From assembly GCA_910577675.1 (NCBI GenBank), contig CAJTOR010000039.1, forward strand, positions 1 through 35,163: a DNA stretch of 35,163 nt. Direction: 5' to 3'. This document shows, in pieces, positions 25,336-31,880 of this stretch. The notes beneath the pieces are model-generated. The model worked only from the letters and a program-made list of their open reading frames with translations. It was not told where the DNA came from and searched no databases. A program made the position numbers and the translations under genes. Source of the stretch: an uncultured Lachnospiraceae bacterium. Lineage in GTDB: Bacteria > Bacillota > Clostridia > Lachnospirales > Lachnospiraceae. Every line of letters starts with the position of its first letter. Position 1 is the first letter of the stretch.

Positions 25336-25442
25336 TTAAGTTCCGCAGCATCCCTTCCAGCACCCATTATCCACGAATCAATATTCCCTCCGCTCTGCTC
25401 CTTGAATATTGATTCTGGTGCTGTCAGGGATTCTGCTGTTTT
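25336..25442 (-). repeat. Palindromic repeat unit R5a (argJ-argB gap)
   Basis: This is the clearest case of kept pairing: inner AATCAATATT with AATATTGATT (perfect), middle CAGCACC with GGTGCTG (perfect), outer GCAGCATCCCT with AGGGATTCTGC (one mismatch). The loop contains TCCGCTCTGCTC and the ends are TTAAGTTCCGCA and TGCTGTTTT. It lies just 5' of the argB ribosome binding site. Confidence 0.88.
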
Positions 25443-25476
25443 TTAAGTTCCGCAGCACCCCTTCCAGCACTCCTCT
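25443..25476 (-). repeat. Truncated tandem unit R5b ending at the argJ stop codon
   Basis: It repeats the left arm TTAAGTTCCGCAGCACCCC and TTCCAGCACTCC, then ends at the base before the argJ stop. The right half is absent. Confidence 0.7.
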
Positions 25477-26700
25477 TTAGGAGCGGTAGTCTGCATTTAT
25501 TTTTACATAGTCATATGTTAAATCGCAGCCCCAAGCGGTTGCTGATGCTTCACCCTGCTTTATGTCCGCGATTGCTGTGACTTCTTTTGCGGAAAAAATC
25601 TTTGCTGCAAGTTCCTCGGAATAATCGGTTGCCATCCCGTTTGCCACAAGCTGCAATTTTCCCAGTTCCGATTCAATATACAGTTCCACTTTATCCGCAT
25701 CAAACGACGCTCCGGAATACCCCATTGCGCAGAGCACCCTGCCCCAGTTTGCATCATTGCCATATACCATCGCCTTTACAAGGCTCGAACATGCAACCGA
25801 CTTGGCAAGTGTTACTGCCTGTTGTTTGTCCCTTGCATGAATAATTTTGACTTCAAATAGTTTTGTTGCTCCCTCTCCATCCCCCGCCATACTTTTTGCC
25901 AAAAATTCGTTTACAATTCGGAGCGCTTTCTTAAATTCCTCATAATCCAGGTTTTTCTCCCTGATCTCCTCATTTCCCGCAAGTCCGTTAGCAAAGAGCA
26001 GCACAGTGTCATTTGTTGAAGTGTCGCCATCCACCGAGATCATATTGTAGGTGTCTTTTATATCTTCGGAAAGTGCTTCCTGCAAAAGTTCCTTGCTGAT
26101 TGCAAGATCCGTGGTTAAGAATGCAAGCATGGTGCACATATTAGGATGGATCATGCCCGAACCTTTGCACATGCCTCCGAGTGTTACCTTTTTATCTCCG
26201 ATAGTAAAGGTTACCGCTATCTCCTTATTTATCGTGTCCGTCGTCATAATTGCTTTTGATGCCGCTGTTCCCGCTTCCACAGTTTCCGATAGCTGCGGCA
26301 CCATCGCTTTTGTTCCGGCTACAATGCGCTCAATTGGGAGCTGTTTACCGATAACCCCCGTCGATGCCACAAAAACAGCATCCTTTTGGATGCCAAGGCA
26401 CTCCCCCGCTGTTTTTGCTGTTTCCTCGCAGTAGGACAGACCCTCCGCCCCGGTGCAGGCGTTTGCAATACCCGCATTGACAACAACAGCCTGGGCAAAT
26501 TCTGATTTTTCTACTATGTTCCGATCCCAGAGGACTGGAGCTGCTTTTACAATATTGCTCGTGAAGGTTCCCGCGCATTTACATGGTGCTTTGCTGTAAA
26601 CCATTGCCATATCGACCCGGTTCTGATATTTGATTCCCGCCGCGGTACACGCAGCAAGAAATCCCTGTGCTGCTGTTACGCCACCTGTGATAATTTCCAT
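25477..26700 (-). CDS. argJ: Bifunctional ornithine acetyltransferase / N-acetylglutamate synthase
   Basis: ArgJ moves the acetyl group from acetylornithine to glutamate, and often also makes N-acetylglutamate from acetyl-CoA. The 407-aa precursor cuts itself before a catalytic threonine; the site is visible in KGSGMIHPNMCTMLAF (Thr190), giving alpha and beta chains. Usually the residue before the Thr is Ala; here it is Cys. Whether the enzyme is bifunctional cannot be told for certain, but no argA or argE is seen nearby. GGAGGGAAACAA precedes the ATG. It lies between an acetyltransferase gene and argB, with repeat pairs on both sides. Confidence 0.95.
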   Translation of the reverse strand: MEIITGGVTAAQGFLAACTAAGIKYQNRVDMAMVYSKAPCKCAGTFTSNIVKAAPVLWDRNIVEKSEFAQAVVVNAGIANACTGAEGLSYCEETAKTAGECLGIQKDAVFVASTGVIGKQLPIERIVAGTKAMVPQLSETVEAGTAASKAIMTTDTINKEIAVTFTIGDKKVTLGGMCKGSGMIHPNMCTMLAFLTTDLAISKELLQEALSEDIKDTYNMISVDGDTSTNDTVLLFANGLAGNEEIREKNLDYEEFKKALRIVNEFLAKSMAGDGEGATKLFEVKIIHARDKQQAVTLAKSVACSSLVKAMVYGNDANWGRVLCAMGYSGASFDADKVELYIESELGKLQLVANGMATDYSEELAAKIFSAKEVTAIADIKQGEASATAWGCDLTYDYVKINADYRS

Positions 26701-26718
26701 TTGTTTCCCTCCATTTTA

Positions 26719-26822
26719 TTAGTTCCGCATCCGCCCTCCCATTGCCCTTCTCCTCAGAGTGCTTTTCCTCCGCTTCGCTGCGTAAAATCCCTCTGGGCAT
26801 TGTCCGGGCTCCTGCTGTTTTT
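26719..26822 (-). repeat. Palindromic repeat unit R6a (acetyltransferase-argJ gap)
   Basis: A 104-bp unit with TTAGTTCCGCATCCGCCC at the left end and TGCTGTTTT at the right. CATTGCCC pairs with GGGCATTG (one mismatch), and CAGAG pairs with CTCTG, extended by TTTT with AAAA; the outer arm keeps GCCC with GGGC. The loop contains TCCGCTTCGCTG. Its right neighbour R6b is almost identical. Confidence 0.88.
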
Positions 26823-26922
26823 TTAGTTCCGCATCCGCCCTCCCATTGCCCTTCTCCTCAGAGTGCTTTTCCTCCGCTTCGCTGCGTAAAATCCCTCTGG
26901 GCATTGTCCGGGCTTTTGCTGT
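26823..26922 (-). repeat. Palindromic repeat unit R6b, near-identical tandem copy
   Basis: It repeats R6a at a distance of exactly 104 bp. The only clear difference is in the right outer arm (GGGCTTTTGC instead of GGGCTCCTGC). It ends at the stop codon of the acetyltransferase gene at 26923. The near identity points to a recent duplication or conversion. Confidence 0.88.
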
Positions 26923-27369
26923 TTACTCGTTGAATTTTGTTATATTTGCTTCGTTTAGTGTAAAGTCATAATAATTCAGGTCGTCGCGGTATGTCCAGCC
27001 CACGCTTCGCCAGAAACGGTTTCCGACCTCGTTTGATTTAAATGCGATCAGGGATACTTTATTGATTCCCTCCGCTTTTAAAGCATGCATGGCAAAGGTC
27101 GCCATCTGTTTGCCGATTCCGCGCTGCCTTTTATCCTCCGCCACACAGACATGATAAAAGCAGCCCCGCCTCCCATCATGCCCACACAGGATTGCCCCAA
27201 TCACTCGGCCATCCTCCACTGCCACCACGCTGGTAGCAGGATTTCGCTTTAAAAATTTTTCCACGCCCTCGCGTGAATCATCCACGGTGCGGATACCAAA
27301 ACCATGAATGCTCATCCAAAGCGCATATACCTGCGGGTAATCCTCGATTGTCATTACACGTACTTGCAT
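26923..27369 (-). CDS. GNAT-family N-acetyltransferase inside the arg operon
   Basis: From the ATG at 27369 this encodes 148 aa. It begins MQVRVMTIEDYPQVYALWMS and has the acetyl-CoA loop VAEDKRQRGIGKQMATFAM (Q/R-x-x-G-x-G), followed by GINKVSLIAFKSNEVGNRFWRSVGW, typical of small GNAT enzymes of the YpeA/RimI type. Other starts are at 27393 and 27381; GAGGGAAG lies just before the chosen one. Its place between argC and argJ suggests a role with arginine intermediates (for example a glutamate acetyltransferase), but this is inference, since the substrate cannot be read from the sequence. Confidence 0.83.
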   Translation of the reverse strand: MQVRVMTIEDYPQVYALWMSIHGFGIRTVDDSREGVEKFLKRNPATSVVAVEDGRVIGAILCGHDGRRGCFYHVCVAEDKRQRGIGKQMATFAMHALKAEGINKVSLIAFKSNEVGNRFWRSVGWTYRDDLNYYDFTLNEANITKFNE

Positions 27370-27412
27370 ATCTTCCCTCATTTTCCTGTTCATTTACATG
27401 CTGATTACTCTT

Positions 27413-27437
27413 ATAAAACAGAATAATCCTGTTTTAT
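27413..27437 (-). terminator. AT-rich hairpin between argC and the acetyltransferase gene
   Basis: ATAAAACAG (27413-27421) pairs perfectly with CTGTTTTAT (27429-27437) around seven bases. On the minus strand it ends in CTGTTTTATAAGAG, giving a weak terminator or processing hairpin upstream of the acetyltransferase gene. Confidence 0.45.
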
Positions 27438-27450
27438 TATCCCCAGCAAT

Positions 27451-27473
27451 ACTCCATATTTGCTGTATGGAGT
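27451..27473. promoter_or_regulatory. Perfect 8-bp inverted repeat ACTCCATA/TATGGAGT
   Basis: ACTCCATA (27451-27458) and TATGGAGT (27466-27473) flank a seven-base loop. It lies directly outside the IS605-like end and may be an RNA hairpin or the base of a former insertion site. Confidence 0.3.
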
Positions 27474-27483
27474 CTAGAATAAT

Positions 27484-27545
27484 ACTTGACACTCCCCCTG
27501 CCTAAAGACAGGGGATTCTTAGTGGCTTGCCAAATATATTGGCTG
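27484..27545 (-). mobile_element. Orphan right end of an IS200/IS605-type element
   Basis: On the minus strand the sequence reads GGCAAGCCACTAAGAATC, then the hairpin CCCCTGTCTTTAGGCAGGGG and AGTGTCAAG. This order, a stem CCCCTG...CAGGGG with a TTTAGG-like loop followed by AGTGTCAAG, is typical of the right end behind tnpB genes in clostridial IS605-family elements (comparison from memory). No tnpA or tnpB is present; argC directly abuts it. It is therefore a solo remnant, and may now serve as the argC terminator or a decayed guide-RNA (omega RNA) tail. Confidence 0.6.
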
Positions 27546-27576
27546 CCCAGGTAAACTTTATAAAACCCCATTCTCC

Positions 27577-28617
27577 CTACGGGAAAACCGGAACCAATTC
27601 AAGCCCCATTGCTTCCGGCAAACCGAACATCAGGTTCATATTCTGCACCGCCTGTCCCGCCGCACCTTTTACCAGATTGTCGGTCGCACCCATCATAATC
27701 ACACGCCCTGTGCGCGGGTCGGTCTTAAAATTCACATCCACATAATTGCTGCCTTCCACAAAACGCGTTTCCGGACAGACACCACTATCAAGCACACGGA
27801 CAAATTTCTCCGCCGTGTAATACTTCGTGTAGGCAGCACGGATTTCATCATCCGTCACGCCCCCACAAAGTGAAGCATAGGCTGTTACCAGAATCCCCCG
27901 GTTCATCGGGACAAGATGCGGCGTGAAATTAAGTACCAGAGGTCTTCCTGCCGCAAGACTGAGCTGCTCCTCAATCTCCGGCGTATGACGATGGCTTGCC
28001 ACACCATATGCCTTTATATTTTCATTCACTTCACAATAAAGATTTGGTACTTTTGCTGAACGTCCCGCGCCGGATGTCCCCGACTTCGCGTCAATAATAA
28101 TCGTATCAGGGTTGATTAACCCCTCCTTTACAAGCGGATAGATCGTCAAAATCGAGCAGGTCGTATAACACCCCGGATTTGCAAGCAGCCTTGCATTCTT
28201 GATCTGTTCCCTGTTGACCTCGCAAAGCCCGTAAACCGCTTCCCCGATAAACTGAGGACTTGCATGCTTTATCCCATACCACTGTTCATAGACCGAAACA
28301 TCCTTGATACGGAAATCTGCCGACAGGTCAATAATTTTCACCTTTGAAAGTATATCTTCATTTACCAGCGATGCGCACAGCCCCTGCGGAGTTGCCGTAA
28401 ATATTACATCCGCCTTTTCGGAAAGTTCCTCCATATTGTCATCCATGCACTTCGCATCCACAATCTCAAACATATTCCCGAAAACTTCATAATATCTTTT
28501 ATCTATATAGCTTTTCGAGCCGTACCAGACAATTTCCGCCTCCGGATGCTGCAACAGAAGCCGTACCAGCTCCTGCCCCGCATAGCCGGTCGAACCAATA
28601 ATCCCTGCTTTAACCAT
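27577..28617 (-). CDS. argC: N-acetyl-gamma-glutamyl-phosphate reductase
   Basis: ArgC reduces N-acetylglutamyl phosphate to the semialdehyde with NADPH. From the ATG at 28617 the protein has 346 aa. It begins MVKAGIIGSTGYAGQELVRLL (NADP loop) and has the catalytic Cys in ARLLANPGCYTTCSI and the conserved KSGTSGAGRSAK, with HRHTPEIEEQL following. The frame is open 10 codons further, but GGAAGGGAAT immediately precedes the chosen start. It is the first gene of the arg operon, behind the promoter with ArgR-like boxes at 28707-28741. Confidence 0.97.
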   Translation of the reverse strand: MVKAGIIGSTGYAGQELVRLLLQHPEAEIVWYGSKSYIDKRYYEVFGNMFEIVDAKCMDDNMEELSEKADVIFTATPQGLCASLVNEDILSKVKIIDLSADFRIKDVSVYEQWYGIKHASPQFIGEAVYGLCEVNREQIKNARLLANPGCYTTCSILTIYPLVKEGLINPDTIIIDAKSGTSGAGRSAKVPNLYCEVNENIKAYGVASHRHTPEIEEQLSLAAGRPLVLNFTPHLVPMNRGILVTAYASLCGGVTDDEIRAAYTKYYTAEKFVRVLDSGVCPETRFVEGSNYVDVNFKTDPRTGRVIMMGATDNLVKGAAGQAVQNMNLMFGLPEAMGLELVPVFP

Positions 28618-28654
28618 ATTCCCTTCCTTTCTGCTGCCCGAAAACAAAATTCAA

Positions 28655-28692
28655 AATCCGCTCTGCTACAAAAATCCGGACAGCATTTCAGT
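28655..28692 (-). repeat. Very eroded relative of the palindromic repeat family
   Basis: AATCCGCTCTGCTAC followed by ATCCGGACAGCAT resembles the loop and right-hand side of the full units (TCCGCTCTGCT, TCCGG, TGCTG). No stable stem remains. It lies in the leader between the argC promoter and the argC start. Confidence 0.3.
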
Positions 28693-28706
28693 CCTGTTTA
28701 TCATTT

Positions 28707-28720
28707 TTTATAATTATACA
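28707..28720. promoter_or_regulatory. ArgR-like box 1
   Basis: On the minus strand TGTATAATTATAAA differs by one base from the perfect palindrome TGTATAATTATACA, close to ArgR/AhrC boxes of Firmicutes (core TGAATAAAAATTCA type). It covers the -10 box of the argC promoter, where binding would block RNA polymerase. Confidence 0.55.
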
Positions 28721-28741
28721 TCTACATTGTATATTATGCAA
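28713..28741 (-). promoter_or_regulatory. Sigma-A promoter of the arg operon
   Basis: On the minus strand TTGCAT (28741-28736) is followed after 17 bases by a perfect TATAAT (28718-28713) with the extended -10 TG directly before it. It lies about 95 bases before the argC start. Confidence 0.82.
28728..28740. promoter_or_regulatory. ArgR-like box 2
   Basis: On the minus strand TGCATAATATACA is a near-palindrome of ARG-box type (TGnAT and ATnCA). It overlaps the -35 box. Its centre is about 20.5 bases from that of box 1, two helical turns, the usual arrangement for an ArgR hexamer. Confidence 0.5.
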
Positions 28742-28850
28742 GCAAAATTTACATTTTCTAATCTTGCCATACCGAATATTAAAAAGGACACGGCGGATTT
28801 CAATATAAAATATACCCCGCTTAGAGAATCTCCGATATTTTTATACACCA

Positions 28851-29522
28851 CTACGAATATTCATGCATTTCCCTCAATTTTTTTAATTCCTGCACTATCG
28901 CGGACAGCGGAAGCCCGACCACATTATAATAATCTCCGTTAATTTCCCGGATATAAGCCGCCATCCTTCCCTGTATCGCATACGCGCCCGCCTTGTCCGC
29001 ATATTCGCCACACGCTAAATATTGCTCGATCTCCGCTTCCTCCATCGGATAAAAAACAACCTCGGTACGAACGGCAAAATTTACAAAATCAGGGAGATCA
29101 TCCAGCCTCTTACCCTTATGGCACAGCGCCACCCCGGTATAGACGGCATGGACATCCCCCTGTAACCGCAAAAGCATCCTTCTTGCGTCCGCAATATCCA
29201 TAGGTTTATTTAATATCTCCCCGCGGTGCGCCACAACAGTATCCGCACCCAGCACAACAACACCCACCTCACCCGCATTTTTCATAAAAACATCCTGCGC
29301 CTTCCCGAGTGCCAACGCCTTCACATAACGCGCAGGGTAATCCTCATCCCCTGTTCCAGCGAACCAATTCCCTTTAGTATTACCGAAAAAGCTTGCAGCA
29401 AGCTTCTTCTGCACGCTCTCCTCATCAAAATCTGCCACCTGCACAGTAAAAGGTATCCCCGCCTGCGAGAGTATCTCACGCCGCCTCGGGGAAGCGGATG
29501 CCAAAATCAGCCGCTGATACAT
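28851..29522 (-). CDS. maf: Maf-family nucleoside triphosphate pyrophosphatase
   Basis: Maf enzymes hydrolyse non-canonical or modified nucleoside triphosphates (dTTP/UTP or m7GTP-like) and in Bacillus affect septum formation. From the ATG at 29522 the protein has 223 aa. It begins LILASASPRRREILSQAGIPF (the Maf signature S-x-S-P-R-R) and has VVVLGADTVVAHRGEILNKP with the catalytic Asp, and YADKAGAYAIQGRMAAYIREINGDYYNVVGLPL. It carries an insert of about 20 residues (around 45-65) compared with the usual 190-200 aa. GGGGGATATTTT precedes the ATG; an earlier ATG at 29549 is less well placed. Confidence 0.93.
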   Translation of the reverse strand: MYQRLILASASPRRREILSQAGIPFTVQVADFDEESVQKKLAASFFGNTKGNWFAGTGDEDYPARYVKALALGKAQDVFMKNAGEVGVVVLGADTVVAHRGEILNKPMDIADARRMLLRLQGDVHAVYTGVALCHKGKRLDDLPDFVNFAVRTEVVFYPMEEAEIEQYLACGEYADKAGAYAIQGRMAAYIREINGDYYNVVGLPLSAIVQELKKLREMHEYS

Positions 29523-29613
29523 AAAATATCCCCCTTGCTTTCTATTCATCTATTGGATGCATTTATCTAATATGAATATTTCAATCCACATTGCCTGCTG
29601 AACTTCCTGCTTT

Positions 29614-29642
29614 AAAGTACCATATCCTTCCCGCCATGTCAA
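29614..29642 (-). promoter_or_regulatory. Sigma-A promoter of maf
   Basis: On the minus strand TTGACA (29642-29637) is followed after 17 bases by TACTTT (29619-29614), about 90 bases before the maf start. The rest of the gap 29523-29806 shows no gene; in particular I see no small AgrD-like peptide frame beside the LytTR system. Confidence 0.75.
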
Positions 29643-29806
29643 GGCTTCGCGGTTATTTTTCCCTGCATCGTTTTATGCCTTTACTGTTCCAATGGCAGGA
29701 CATCCACCCCTACATCCTTTATATCAGTATGGCTATGGTAATTTCAGCTCAATTTTACTAAAATCTTTTCTTGCATAAACGACGCAAATTTTATGTTACA
29801 AACAGG

Positions 29807-30511
29807 TCAATTATCAAACCGCATTCTCCATTTAAAAAACTCTTTTTTAAATTCCTTACTATGAGCCCTTCCAATTACCACCTCCACCCCATTACAAAGC
29901 GCGACTTCACGGCTGTTTACCTTTTCAATATATTTTAAATTGACAATATACGACCGTTGTATCTGAAAAAAACCAAATTGGGATAAATTCTTTGCGGTTT
30001 CAGATATCCGTCCCTCACAAAAATATTCGCTGCCATCCAACATCCGATATTTTAGTTTCCTTCCATATGTTTCAATAAGCAGAAGTTCATTCAAGTTTAT
30101 CTTTTTACAGATCCCAGTATTGTCTTTACAATAAATAATCCGATCCTGAATCCTGGTTTCAAGGAAAAAATCAAGCGCTTCATTGATTTCCTCCAAATGC
30201 TTTTTATCTATGTATCTGAAAGCATTGACCCGATAACCTAATCTTGCCATTTCCGTATGTGAAGTTAAAAAACATACTTTACACTGGTTTCCAAAATGCA
30301 TTAATTGTTCAGCAATATCAAATCCATCTTCCCCCTCTTCAAGTTCAATATCCAGAAACAATAAGTCTGTATCTGCATCTTCCATAAAATCTTTCCCACT
30401 GCTATATGATTTGATTTCGGATAAAATATTTTTATCTTTAAAATACTCTTCGATAACAGCCTGTATCTTATCCCTCCAGACTGCTTCATCTTCCACAATA
30501 CCTATTTTCAT
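29807..30511 (-). CDS. LytTR-family response regulator (AgrA-like)
   Basis: A 234-aa regulator with an N-terminal receiver domain: MKIGIVEDEAVWRDK (acidic pocket), phospho-acceptor Asp54 in DLLFLDIELEEGEDG, and the conserved Lys in YIDKKHLEEI. The C-terminal LytTR DNA-binding domain spans about 130-230, with FFQIQRSYIVNLKYIEKVNSREVAL, the family signature, and ends in the basic stretch SKEFKKEFFKWRMRF. LytTR regulators usually bind direct repeats upstream of virulence, bacteriocin or competence genes. GGAGGGGTACGGGA precedes the ATG. It lies 56 bases downstream of the kinase gene. Confidence 0.93.
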   Translation of the reverse strand: MKIGIVEDEAVWRDKIQAVIEEYFKDKNILSEIKSYSSGKDFMEDADTDLLFLDIELEEGEDGFDIAEQLMHFGNQCKVCFLTSHTEMARLGYRVNAFRYIDKKHLEEINEALDFFLETRIQDRIIYCKDNTGICKKINLNELLLIETYGRKLKYRMLDGSEYFCEGRISETAKNLSQFGFFQIQRSYIVNLKYIEKVNSREVALCNGVEVVIGRAHSKEFKKEFFKWRMRFDN

Positions 30512-30567
30512 TCCCGTACCCCTCCACGCGCCCGCCCATATCAATCAACTTTATAAGCGCCCTTCTT

Positions 30568-31869
30568 TTATTTTTCCTTGAACTGTTCCTTTGGGATAGA
30601 AATACTAATTTTAAACAACTTCCCTCCATTTTCCTCTATGGATTCCATATAATATTCGCCATAATACTTTTCAACCACCGCAACAATATTTTTCATACCA
30701 AACCCATGATTCATTTTATCTCTCTTTGAAGTCATAAAGAAGTCTTTTTTTATATTTGGTTTTTCAACCACACTATTGCTGACAACAATGAAAAATTCCT
30801 TTTTATGCTCTATAAATTCTACCTGGATTTTTGGATCATCCGCCTTTATTGTGGCTTCCATAGCATTCTGCAATATATTCCCCATCAGCGTTGTAATATC
30901 AAACATCTCAAGGTGCATTTTTCCAACCAGCTTTCCCGATACAGCAAACTTAATACTTTGCTTAGCCGCCAGATATAAATAATAATTCATAATTACATCC
31001 AGAAAACTATCACCCGTGTGAATCTTTAAATCAAACCCCTCCTGAATATTCCAGATCGTATCTATGTACTCTTTGGCATCCTCCGTTTTTTTCTGATTCA
31101 CTAATTCTCTAAGAGCGCCAACATGGTTTATTATATCATGTTTAAAACGCCGCACCGCCACCGACTGCCGTAACTGATAATCATATTGTTCTTTTTGCAT
31201 CTGCATAAAAGATTGAAGTTCCCCATTCCGCCTGATTGACAATATATTTTTAATAGCAAGACCCAGCGTAAGGAAAATAGAGTAGATAGCTCCTGATATA
31301 CTGATAAAAAATACTGCATACGCATCCCAACCGTACATTGTATGATTTTCATCAAAAAATACAAAAACAAAATTATAAAACATTTGAAAAATACCGGCTT
31401 GTATTAAAAGTGCGAATTTATATTTAAATTCTATATCACACAGATACACTTCATTCTTTTTAAGAAGAATTAAATATACCAAAACATATACCATAAACGA
31501 TATCAGATAGGCCGATTCCATCCACCATGCTATCTTTGTACCAAAAACCCCTCCGCCTATCAACACAATCTGTACCAGCATAACACTGAATGTATCAATA
31601 ATTCCGGTAAAGTACATAAGGGCAGCACTTAATAAAAGCAGATGACCTAAACGATCATCAAAAAATAAAATAATAGAAAGCACGCTCCAAAATATATAGG
31701 TAATTGGTGAATTTGAATCAAAATATTGATTGAATGCACCTGCAAAAAGCATAATCAATACCGACGTACCAAGTAAAAACTTATTTTTTCTTGGATTTAA
31801 TTTAAATCCAAAATAAGTTATAAACAGATATATTAAATAATTTAAAATATTGTCTACAATATAAATCAT
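30568..31869 (-). CDS. GHKL sensor histidine kinase, AgrC-like
   Basis: A 433-aa membrane kinase. Residues 1 to about 210 hold about six membrane segments, and residues about 215-300 the dimerisation region, with the phospho-acceptor His244 in RRFKHDIINHVGALRELV. The GHKL ATPase domain has the N-box LMGNILQNAMEATI and G-box NHGFGMKNIVAVVEKYYG. This is the layout of AgrC and other peptide-pheromone receptors. No agrB or agrD-like gene is nearby, so the signal is unknown. GGGAGAAAT precedes the ATG; the upstream NTPase gene ends 11 bases before. Confidence 0.92.
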   Translation of the reverse strand: MIYIVDNILNYLIYLFITYFGFKLNPRKNKFLLGTSVLIMLFAGAFNQYFDSNSPITYIFWSVLSIILFFDDRLGHLLLLSAALMYFTGIIDTFSVMLVQIVLIGGGVFGTKIAWWMESAYLISFMVYVLVYLILLKKNEVYLCDIEFKYKFALLIQAGIFQMFYNFVFVFFDENHTMYGWDAYAVFFISISGAIYSIFLTLGLAIKNILSIRRNGELQSFMQMQKEQYDYQLRQSVAVRRFKHDIINHVGALRELVNQKKTEDAKEYIDTIWNIQEGFDLKIHTGDSFLDVIMNYYLYLAAKQSIKFAVSGKLVGKMHLEMFDITTLMGNILQNAMEATIKADDPKIQVEFIEHKKEFFIVVSNSVVEKPNIKKDFFMTSKRDKMNHGFGMKNIVAVVEKYYGEYYMESIEENGGKLFKISISIPKEQFKEK

Positions 31870-31880
31870 ATTTCTCCCGA

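Noticed and set aside
26579..26904. Minus-strand frames translating the tandem repeats (RGILRSEAEEKHSEE...)
   Set aside because: They exist only because the palindromic repeat happens to lack stops in one frame; both copies give the same peptide and there is no ribosome binding site.
26719..26922. CRISPR-like array
   Set aside because: Only two 104-bp units lie head to tail with no spacers, and the repeats are themselves palindromes; no cas genes are near.
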